64,000 nucleotides of DNA from Chloroflexota bacterium (GTDB lineage: Bacteria > Chloroflexota > Anaerolineae > Anaerolineales > Villigracilaceae): NCBI GenBank assembly GCA_019873735.1, contig JAIOAQ010000001.1:156277-220276 (forward strand), written 5' to 3'. Numbering within the stretch: the stretch's first letter is position 1; every line of letters begins with the position of its first letter. The notes below the pieces were generated by a model. That model saw only the letters and a list, made by a program, of their open reading frames with translations. It did no database searches and had not been told where the DNA came from. This document shows positions 1-7,700 of the stretch, piece by piece. A program made the position numbers and the translations under genes.

Positions 1-1221
1 AGGGTCGGTGTGCAGCAGCGGGGCCAGCCATAAACGGTTGATCGTGTTGCGGATGGCATTGCGCGCGCTGGGGACGGCGTAGTTGTCCAGGATTTGTGTC
101 TCCAGGCGCCGATCCCAGATTTGATCCACGTCTGCGCCCACTCTCAAGCCGTCGCACAATCCAATCGAGGGGATAATGGGCGCGCCGCAGGTCAGGAAAT
201 AGGCGTCTCCCATCGCCTCCCGCAGGACGCTCAAACCGTGCCGGTAGGCGGCCTCGCGCGGCATATCCTGATAACGCCTGCCGGGCAACGCGCCGGCGTA
301 CAGGAAGTCCAACTTAAGATAATCGTATCCCCAGGCGCGCACTTTTTTCATCAGGTTCGCCAGCCATTCAAGTGCGCCAGGGTGCGTCGTATCCAGGGCG
401 TACAGCGGCTCTCCCCGGTTGTAGCCCGCCGGCACAGGCCGGCCTTTTTCGTCGCGCAGCAGCCAGTCGGCGTGTTGACGGTAGAGACTCGAAGATGGGA
501 CAACCAGCAGGGGGGCAAGCCACAGACCCGGCGTCCGACCCGTAGCGCGAATCTTCTGCGCCAGTCCCTCCATCCCAGACGGGAATTTCTCGTTGGCTTC
601 CCAGTCGCCGATTCCTTTTTGCCAGCCGTCATCCACCTGGAAGACATCGAAGGGCAAGTCGGCCAGCCCGTCCAGGGCGTTCAGGATGCGTCTCTCGTTA
701 ATTTCGCGGTACAGGCTGTACCAGGAACACCAGATGCGCGGCGCCGATTGGACGCGTCCGCTGCCAAAGCGCTGACCAAGCCAATCTGCGTAACGGGCAA
801 AGACGGCTATCTCTTCTCCAGACGTGATCAGCCATTCGGCTTCGGTTCCTTCCGACCACCCCAGCAGGCTGCCGTTATCGAGAGCGACGCGGGTCTCCAG
901 GCTGAGCGCGCCGAGCAGCAGGGTTTGGCCTTCGGGCGTGCTGACTGCCCCAAGCCACGAACCGTTGGGCCGCGGGTCGTTCACAGACAGCGGATCGGTC
1001 TGCATGGGGTTGAGCAGACGCGGCTTGAGCGGCGGCAGGTAACGCTCTGGATCTACCCAGCCTGCAAGCGTCCAGGATTGCCAGCCATGGCGGTAGTATG
1101 CCTGCGGCCGGAACGGCAGCGGCAGCCGAATAGCAGCCGTTTTGAGGATGTAGCCGCCTTCGATAGGCGTTGCTTCTTCGGGTATAGGGATGGCGTAGGC
1201 GCCAACAGATAAAGTATGCAT
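1..1221 (-). CDS. GH36 alpha-galactosidase (melibiase), 3' end cut by window edge
   Basis: The complement strand reads open from an ATG at 1221 to base 1 with no stop, giving the first 407 residues. The translation has the family 36 pattern: an N-terminal beta-domain (HGWQSWT), then a TIM barrel with WCSWYSLYRE, DVFQVDDGWQ, the nucleophile region YDYLKLDFLYAG (Asp about 305), and GADVDQIWD (Asp about 364-366), which fits the acid/base. Such enzymes remove alpha-1,6-galactose from melibiose, raffinose-type sugars and galactomannan. The start is supported by GAGGT six bases upstream and by a promoter at 1299-1327. No signal peptide is seen, so the enzyme is probably cytoplasmic. The C-terminal beta-domain lies outside the window. 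Substrate preference cannot be read from this sequence. Confidence 0.88.
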   Translation of the reverse strand, partial: MHTLSVGAYAIPIPEEATPIEGGYILKTAAIRLPLPFRPQAYYRHGWQSWTLAGWVDPERYLPPLKPRLLNPMQTDPLSVNDPRPNGSWLGAVSTPEGQTLLLGALSLETRVALDNGSLLGWSEGTEAEWLITSGEEIAVFARYADWLGQRFGSGRVQSAPRIWCSWYSLYREINERRILNALDGLADLPFDVFQVDDGWQKGIGDWEANEKFPSGMEGLAQKIRATGRTPGLWLAPLLVVPSSSLYRQHADWLLRDEKGRPVPAGYNRGEPLYALDTTHPGALEWLANLMKKVRAWGYDYLKLDFLYAGALPGRRYQDMPREAAYRHGLSVLREAMGDAYFLTCGAPIIPSIGLCDGLRVGADVDQIWDRRLETQILDNYAVPSARNAIRNTINRLWLAPLLHTDP

Positions 1222-1298
1222 GTGGTGACCTCTGACGTGGGGTTGGATACGCTTTCATGCGCCGCCGGTAATGCCGCGCTGAAGTCTCAGACGGGTCA

Positions 1299-1327
1299 AT
1301 TATGTCCCATATCCAGGTTGCTGACAA
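1299..1327 (-). promoter_or_regulatory. Sigma-70-type promoter for the alpha-galactosidase gene
   Basis: Read on the complement strand, TTGTCA (1327-1322) and CATAAT (1304-1299) are separated by exactly 17 bases. Transcription would start near 1292, leaving a leader of about 70 bases before the ATG at 1221. It lies in the 164-base divergent gap with the cooC-like gene. On the plus strand of the same gap the only candidate is a TATACT at 1349-1354 with no clear -35 box. Confidence 0.55.
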
Positions 1328-1385
1328 GCCTTCATCAAAAAAGCAGGGTATACTATAAGCACTCTGACTTTCGAAGGAGCAAGGT

Positions 1386-2174
1386 ATGAAGGTTGCAATT
1401 ACCGGAAAAGGCGGCGTAGGCAAGACGACCCTGGCAGCCTTGCTTGCGCAGGCCTATGCAGACCAGGGCCGCGATGTGTTGGCCGTAGATGCCGATCCCA
1501 GTCCCTGCCTGGCCGGGGCTTTGGGTTTCCCCGCTGAACTGCGCGCCCGCCTGCGTCCGATTTCCGAGATGGACGATCTTATCGAGGAGCGCACCGGCGC
1601 CAAGCCCGGCACCGTCGGCGGCTTTTTCACGCTCAATCCGCGTGTGGATGACATTCCGGAGCGTTTCAGCGTTGTCCACCGCGGCGTGCGCCTTTTGGAG
1701 ATGGGAAGCGTGGACACTGGCGGAAGCGGCTGCATCTGTCCCGAATCGGCCATGCTGAAGACGCTGTTTACGCATTTGCTTTTTCGTAAAGACGACATTC
1801 TTTTGCTGGATATGTATGCGGGCGTTGAGCATTTGGGCCGCGCCACGGTGGACTTTGTGGACGCCATGCTGGTAGTGGTTGAGCCAACCCGCCGCTCCTT
1901 AGGCACTGCGGCGCAGATCAAGAAACTGGCCAACGACATCGGACTGACCCGCCTGTATCTGGTGGGGAATAAGGTGCGGAACGAAGACGAAGCCCGCTTT
2001 TTAGAAGCCGAGACCCCCGGCCTGCCGGTGTTGGGTCTGCTGCCGGCCGATCTGAAAGTCCAGGAAGCCGATCGGCTTGGTATTCCGGTGTATGATCACG
2101 TGCCGGATTTGAAGGCGGCTGCCTTGCGCATTGCCGGCAGCCTCTCCCGCGAATCTGCAGGAACAGCATCTTGA
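1386..2174 (+). CDS. cooC: CooC-like MinD/ParA-family ATPase (copy 1)
   Basis: This 262-residue P-loop ATPase starts with the deviant Walker A GKGGVGKTT (residues 7-15), followed by AVDADPS. Cys116-Ile-Cys118 (GCIC) matches the CXC metal site of CooC, which uses ATP to load nickel into carbon monoxide dehydrogenase; LLLDMYAGVEHLGR is the family's Walker B/switch region. AGGAG lies six bases upstream of the ATG. A second paralogue follows after 24 bases, so the pair is probably cotranscribed. No CODH or acetyl-CoA synthase gene is in the window, so the client enzyme is unknown. The family assignment is strong; the nickel role is inferred. Confidence 0.85.
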   Translation: MKVAITGKGGVGKTTLAALLAQAYADQGRDVLAVDADPSPCLAGALGFPAELRARLRPISEMDDLIEERTGAKPGTVGGFFTLNPRVDDIPERFSVVHRGVRLLEMGSVDTGGSGCICPESAMLKTLFTHLLFRKDDILLLDMYAGVEHLGRATVDFVDAMLVVVEPTRRSLGTAAQIKKLANDIGLTRLYLVGNKVRNEDEARFLEAETPGLPVLGLLPADLKVQEADRLGIPVYDHVPDLKAAALRIAGSLSRESAGTAS

Positions 2175-2198
2175 GACAAGACAGGAACTGTTTGAACT

Positions 2199-2990
2199 AT
2201 GACCATCACAATCGCGCTTGCAGGCAAAGGCGGGGTGGGTAAGACCACCGTCGCCGCAATGGTGATCAAGTATCTGGCGCAAAGCCAAAGCGGCAGCATC
2301 CTGGCCATTGACGCCGACCCGTCTTCCAACCTGAACCTGGTGTTGGGGCTCGAACTGGATTGGACGGTGGGGGATATCCGCGAAGATATGTTGGAGCAGG
2401 TCAAGACCTCCCTGGTGCAGGGCGGCGCGGCGATGGGTAACCTCCCTGGCGGAATCAGCAAGCGGGATTACCTGGAATATCAGGTGCGTTCATCTTTGGC
2501 AGAAGGTGCGCGTTTTGATCTGATTGCGATGGGGCGTGGGGAAGGGCCGGGCTGTTATTGTGCCGTCAACCACAATTTGCGCGAAGTGATTGACAGCCTG
2601 AGCCGGCATTACGCCTATGTGGTCATTGACAACGAGGCCGGCATGGAGCATCTTTCGCGCCGCACCACGCGCGATGTCCAGCACCTGCTGGTGGTCAGCG
2701 ACCCGACTCAGCGCGGCCTGGTGGCTGCTCAGCGCATTGCCGAGTTGCGAAACGAATTAGAAATCAACGTCGAGCAGGCTTATCTTATTCTCAACCGCGT
2801 TGCCGGCGGCGCCCTTCATCCCGACTTGAGCGCCTCGCTGGATAGGCTGGGTTTGCCGCTCTTGGGCGTCATCCCGGCTGACGATGAATTGTCCACGTTT
2901 GAATTTTCGGGCCGGCCGCTGATTGAACTGGGGGATGAATCGCCGGTTTATCAGGCGGTGGCCGCGATGATGGCCAAAATTCTGAACTAG
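2199..2990 (+). CDS. cooC: CooC-like MinD/ParA-family ATPase (copy 2)
   Basis: A 263-residue paralogue of the preceding gene with Walker A GKGGVGKTT (9-17), AIDADPSSN, a CXC motif (Cys119-Tyr-Cys121 in GPGCYCAVN) and VVIDNEAGMEHLSRR. The last motif is the typical CooC Walker B region. It probably forms an ATP-dependent dimer that holds a metal ion between the two CXC pairs; a heterodimer with copy 1 is possible. The Shine-Dalgarno sequence is weak (AGGAA, ten bases before the ATG). The gene ends in CTAG shared with the stop codon of the convergent alcohol dehydrogenase gene. The nickel-insertase function is inferred from family membership. Confidence 0.84.
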   Translation: MTITIALAGKGGVGKTTVAAMVIKYLAQSQSGSILAIDADPSSNLNLVLGLELDWTVGDIREDMLEQVKTSLVQGGAAMGNLPGGISKRDYLEYQVRSSLAEGARFDLIAMGRGEGPGCYCAVNHNLREVIDSLSRHYAYVVIDNEAGMEHLSRRTTRDVQHLLVVSDPTQRGLVAAQRIAELRNELEINVEQAYLILNRVAGGALHPDLSASLDRLGLPLLGVIPADDELSTFEFSGRPLIELGDESPVYQAVAAMMAKILN

Positions 2991-4147
2991 GCCTGTGCGG
3001 CCTGTTCCAGGATATGGATTAATTCCTGGTCGCTGAGGGGGATGGGGTTGCCCTTCATGCTGCTGGATTTTTGAGCCTGGGCTGCCAGGGCTGGGTAGTC
3101 TTCCGGCGTCAGCCCGTAGACGGAAAGCGGGGGGATGTGTAAATTCCGGTTTGTTGCGTGTAGCCAATCTAGCAGGCCGACCTGTCCCTGTTTCTTAGGC
3201 TGAACCAGGGCGGCCAGTTCATCGAACCGGCCCAAGGCTGGGGATTGCGGCGCGCGGCTGGCCAGCGCCCGCAGGTTCGTTTCCATGACGAACGGCAAGA
3301 GGCGGGCGCAGACGGCGCCGTGTGGCGCTTCGGGGAACATCCCGCCGATAGGGGCGGCCAGGCCGTGGACGGCACCCAGCCTGGCATTGGCCAGCGCCAG
3401 GCCGCCGCATAAACTTGCCACGCACATATCCAGGCGGGCTTCTTTGTCTGCCCCGTTTGTATAGGCGCGGTGGAGTGAGTTGGCCACGCGGCGGATTCCT
3501 TCGCGGCAGAGCGCGTCGGTCAAAGGGTTGGCCGCGTTGGACAGAAAAGGTTCAATGCATTGGGTCAGGGCATCCAGGCCGGTCGTGGCGGTGAGGGCAG
3601 GAGGGAGGCTGTAGGTCAATTCGGGGTCAATGATGGCCAGGGCGGGCAGCATGACCGGGCTGCGCAGGCTGACCTTGACCTGCAGGTGCGGCAGCGAGAG
3701 GACGGCGTTGCGGGTCACTTCTGAACCGGTGCCGGCTGTGGTTGGAATGGCAATGTACGGTATAGATGGCTGGGTAAGCGGCTTGCCCGCGCCGACAACT
3801 TCCAGGTAATCGAAGATTTCGCCTGGGTTGGTCAGTAAGGCCGCGATGGCCTTGCCCGTGTCCAGCGCGCTGCCGCCGCCAAACCCGATAATCACATCGG
3901 CGTTCAGCGCGCGTGCCTGCCGAACGCCGTTTAGCACGCTCTCAACGGTCGGTTCGCCGTGGACGGAAAAGACAGAGGCCACGATTCCCGCCTGGGCCAG
4001 TTGCTCAAGCAGAGGCTGAGCCAGAGCCGGCGGCGCGCCCAGGGTCAGCAGGGCGCGCGTCCCAAATTTGCGTGCCGCCAGTGCAGCCTCGCTCACTGCC
4101 CCATGTCCAAAAAGGATGCGGTTGGCGGTGGCAAATTCAAAGTTCAT
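2987..4147 (-). CDS. Iron-type alcohol dehydrogenase (group III Fe-ADH)
   Basis: A 386-residue protein of normal family length. It has the NAD(P) pyrophosphate-binding motif FGGGSALDTGKAIA near residue 90, TAGTGSEVTRNAV, and the metal-binding region TGLDALTQCIEPF, with later histidines in AVHGLA and APHGAVCA. Fe-ADHs reversibly oxidise primary alcohols or 1,2-diols. The usual second ligand (DALTH) is Gln here, a substitution I recall from other members, so it need not mean loss of activity. The substrate is not predictable; a maleylacetate-reductase or lactaldehyde/propanediol type is possible. It follows the ABM monooxygenase gene on the same strand by two bases, so the two form an operon. 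Confidence 0.88.
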   Translation of the reverse strand: MNFEFATANRILFGHGAVSEAALAARKFGTRALLTLGAPPALAQPLLEQLAQAGIVASVFSVHGEPTVESVLNGVRQARALNADVIIGFGGGSALDTGKAIAALLTNPGEIFDYLEVVGAGKPLTQPSIPYIAIPTTAGTGSEVTRNAVLSLPHLQVKVSLRSPVMLPALAIIDPELTYSLPPALTATTGLDALTQCIEPFLSNAANPLTDALCREGIRRVANSLHRAYTNGADKEARLDMCVASLCGGLALANARLGAVHGLAAPIGGMFPEAPHGAVCARLLPFVMETNLRALASRAPQSPALGRFDELAALVQPKKQGQVGLLDWLHATNRNLHIPPLSVYGLTPEDYPALAAQAQKSSSMKGNPIPLSDQELIHILEQAAQA

Positions 4148-4149
4148 CT

Positions 4150-4455
4150 TTACCAGTCTTGGTCGGCGGGGAAGATATTGCTGTAAATGAAACGGGTACG
4201 CGGCTCGGCCATCATCGGTTCGGCCACCTCGCGCCAGCGGTTGTAATGAGCGGTTTCTTTGTGGCGGGCCGGGTCCTCTGCCGTGCGGTAGACTTCTACC
4301 AGCACAAAACGGGTGGGGTCATCGCTTTGCTGGATGACGTCGAAGCGTGCTATGCCCGGCTCTTGCAGGCTTTGACGGGCATTTTCCAGCGTGGCTTGTT
4401 TGAAGGCTTCTACAAATTCGGGCTTAACGTGAATGTGGACGTGGACAATGTACAT
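4150..4455 (-). CDS. ABM-fold monooxygenase (YgiN/LsrG-like)
   Basis: A 101-residue protein with the antibiotic-biosynthesis-monooxygenase fold: [18 protein letters not shown] at the start, then [18 protein letters not shown] and [10 protein letters not shown]. This is the small dimeric ferredoxin-like barrel of LsrG/YgiN quinol monooxygenases. I placed the start at 4455 rather than the upstream ATG at 4479 because GGAGG lies five bases before it and family proteins begin at this point. It is the first gene of a two-gene operon with the iron alcohol dehydrogenase. The pairing suggests detoxification or turnover of a small carbonyl or quinone compound, which is inference. The catalytic substrate is unknown. 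Confidence 0.78.
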   Translation of the reverse strand: MYIVHVHIHVKPEFVEAFKQATLENARQSLQEPGIARFDVIQQSDDPTRFVLVEVYRTAEDPARHKETAHYNRWREVAEPMMAEPRTRFIYSNIFPADQDW

Positions 4456-4581
4456 TGCATCCTCCGGCATGTTTTGCATACAATTGTCTTGCGGTGAGGT
4501 TGCTTTAAGTGTACCCCATTTTTCTATCGTGGTGTTGGCTATACAAGTTATGAAAATGAAATGATATTTTTTCTAAACTTT

Positions 4582-4594
4582 GGCATAATATAAT
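4582..4594 (+). promoter_or_regulatory. Candidate extended -10 promoter for the HD-GYP sensor gene
   Basis: TGGCATAAT overlaps TATAAT (4589-4594) in an A/T-rich tract between two divergent genes. No good -35 box is visible 17 bases upstream, so the TGN extension would have to compensate. Transcription would begin near 4600, giving a leader of about 125 bases that contains the inverted repeat at 4628-4664. Confidence 0.35.
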
Positions 4595-4627
4595 TGTGGT
4601 GCCATTGTTCGTTGGGAGAGAATCTTG

Positions 4628-4664
4628 AAGGTTTTCCAGGGGTCACATCTCCTGGATTGACCTT
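4628..4664 (+). other. Stem-loop in the 5' leader of the HD-GYP sensor gene
   Basis: Two nested complementary pairs are visible: AAGGT (4628-4632) with ACCTT (4660-4664), and CCAGG (4636-4640) with CCTGG (4651-4655), enclosing a ten-base loop. The hairpin lies in the presumed untranslated leader, about 50 bases before the AGGAGG ribosome-binding site at 4717-4722. There is no following T-run, so it is not an intrinsic terminator. I could not match it to a known riboswitch class. Confidence 0.35.
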
Positions 4665-4727
4665 TGAGTTTTTCTCCAAATGGAAAAGGGGCGCATTGGC
4701 ATAAATGCTCAATAGCAGGAGGCAGTA

Positions 4728-7700
4728 GTGCCAGGCAGGCGTTCTTTGCGAGGTTTGAAAAATCTCCGGTTTTTTGTGCTTGGCCGGCAGGATATCCAAA
4801 GATATACGCTTGGCGCTGTTTTTGCACTTCTTTTTTTCTTTGTGTTCTTTTTCAATACCGGCGTTGACGCCCAGGTTATTTCTATACAGGTAGGGATTTA
4901 CAATAACCCGCCGCTAAGTTTTCTGGACGAGGATGGCGTCCCTCAGGGGCTGGTGGTGGATTTGTTGACGGAGATTGCTGCGCAGGAAGGCTGGCGGTTG
5001 GAGTTTGTCTCCTGCGAGTGGGCAAATTGCTTGAGAATGCTGGAAAGCGGGCAGATTGATTTATTGGGGGCGATTGCCTATACCGAAGAGCGCGCTGCGC
5101 GTTTCGATTTCAATGAGCAGTCGTATTTTGCAAATTGGGGCGTGGTCTATACCCGGCCGGACAATACCGTTCAGTCCTTGCTTGAACTGGACGGCATGAC
5201 CATCGCCTGCGTAGAAGACGATATCTATACGCGGGGGGTGCAAAACCTGCTTTCCCAACTGGGTGTCAATGCGGTCTATGTCTCGGCGCAGGATTACGAT
5301 GCCGTTTTTGCAATGGTGGAAAGCGGTCAGGCGGACGCGGGCGTGGTTGCCCGCCTGTTTGGACTGCTTAACGAGGGGCGGTATCGGGTAAGGGCCTCGC
5401 CGATTATTCTTTCCCCGATCCAGTTACGCTATGCGGCCACAAAGGGGGCTCATCCGGAGATTTTGCACACCATTGACGGATACCTCAAAGCCTGGAAGGA
5501 GGATCCTGAGTCGCCCTATTTTCAGGCTTTGAGCCGTTGGTTGAATCACCGCCCTGAGAGTCGCAGGCTCCCCTCGTGGGTTGGCTGGGTGCTGGCCGGT
5601 TTGGTATTGTGGGGTGTGGCCGCGCTGGTAAGTATTGGTTTTTTGCGTCGGCGCGTTGGTGCTCGAACGAAAGATTTACGCGCTACAGAGTCGCGCTTGC
5701 GAGCCCTGGTGGAGCAAGTGCCGGCGATTATTTATACCGAGTCGGCTTCAGAACCCGGCAAGGCGTTGTATGTCAGCCCTCAATTTGAGACTTTGTTGGG
5801 ACATCCAGTAGAGGACTGGCTGAATGAGAAATATGGTTGGAAGAAATGCGTTCATCCGGATGACCTGGAGAAAGTGATTGCCGAAGATGAACGTACATTT
5901 GCTTCTGGCGAACCGTTTTGTCTTGAATATCGGGTGGTTACAAAAAATGGTGATGTGGTCTGGGTACGGGATGAAGCCGTCCTGATCCGCGATTCGAGCG
6001 GGCAGCCGCTTTTCTGGCAGGGGGTGATGTTTGACATTACCGAACGCAAACGCGCCGAAGAAGGCGTGCGGCGGCACTTATCTGAACTAGAGGCACTCTA
6101 CGAAAATGGCGTGGCGATCAGCCGTTTGCTCGATCCACAACAGATTGGTCAGAAGTTGGTTGAGAATTTTTCCCGCTTTCTCTCGTGGCAACACATTACC
6201 ATTCGATTGCGACGCGGGGAGAGCGATGAACTTGAACTGATTGCTTTTACTCAGCCCGGCCTGACAGATGAGAATCGGGAAGAGATTGCACGGCGTTTCA
6301 GCACCCTGGTTAGCCGCGTCGGTCAGGGGCTGAGCGGTTGGGCAATGCAAACGGGACAACTCATTCGGGCAGGTGATGTGCGCCAATACCCGCAGTTTGT
6401 GGATACGCATCCAGATATCAAGGCGGGTCTCTACGCTCCCCTGCGCGTTGGCGAGCGGGTGATCGGCTGCATTAGTGTGGAAAGCGAGACCCTGAATGCG
6501 TTTTCTGAGCAAGACGAGCGTCTTTTGTCAACTTTTGCTACTCAGGCTGCGGTTGCTTTTGAGAATGCTCGCCTGTATCAGGAAGCGGTTCGGAACCTGG
6601 AGCGGCGAACGGTTTTGCACCGCGCCAGCCAGGAAATTGTCTCTTCTGGGTTGGATCTGGAGACGCTGTACCTTGCCATTCATCGCGCCGCCACCGACCT
6701 GATGCCGGGGGATATCTTTTCTCTGGCCCTGATCGACGATACGGCACAGGAGATTGTGGGCGTTTATTTTGTGGAACGCGGCAAACGCTACCCGCCGGTC
6801 CGCTTTGGGTTAGAAGAGGGTTTTTCTGGCTATGTGATTCGCACAAATACGTCTTTGCGTATTGAGAACTATGAGGTGCAGGCGGAGGAAATCCCGGTCA
6901 AACCGGTGCTGACCGGCGAGAAGACGTACCCGCGTTCGGTGCTGGTTGTCCCGCTTCGCTCTGGGTCGCAGGTAATTGGCGTGATGAGCGTCCAGAGTTA
7001 TCAGCCAAACGTCTATACATCTGAGGACCAGGATTCGCTGGAGATGCTGGCGGCCTATGCGGGTTACGCCCTGGAAAACGCCCGGCTCTTTGAAGCAGAG
7101 CGGAAACAGCGTCTGCTTTCGGAGACGCTGCGCGAGGCGCTTGGGGCGGGCGCTTCTCTGGCGAGCAGCCTTGAGTTTGAGACGGTCCTTGACCGTCTCT
7201 TGGAGACGCTTGAGCGGGTTGTTCCGTTTGATGGCGGTTGCATCATGTTGGTGGATGCCGAACATGATACGATCTGCATTGCCAGGACGCGCGGCTATCT
7301 CAAACGCGGGCCTCAGGTTGTTGCAGGCATTCAGAGTCTTGCCTTTAAAATCTCAGAGACAGCCAATTTGCGCTGGATGTATGAAAACCGAAAGCCTCTG
7401 GTTATCCCTGATGTGAAGAAGTATCCAGGCTGGATCCATGTCAAAGAGTCGGAGTTTACGCGCTCTTGGGCTGGGGCGCCGATTATCATTAGCGACGAAG
7501 TGGCTGCCTTTTTCTCGCTTGACAGCGAGAAAGTCAACTTTTTTACCCAGGAACAGGCATCATTGTTGGGCGCCTTTGCGGGCCAGGCTTCGTTGGCCTT
7601 GCAAAATGCCCGTTTGTTTGGTCAAACCCGCCGCCGCGCCGACCGCCTGGCCATGCTCTATATGGTCTCACAGAGACTGAGCAGCATCATGAGCGTGGAG

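Noticed and set aside
94..1212. A 372-codon plus-strand open frame opposite the alpha-galactosidase
   Set aside because: The complement frame shows clear GH36 motifs and a ribosome-binding site; the plus-strand protein is Gln/Arg-rich and has no recognisable pattern.
4600..4727. Cyclic-di-GMP riboswitch before the HD-GYP gene
   Set aside because: The leader has a hairpin but none of the conserved GEMM core bases that I could recognise.
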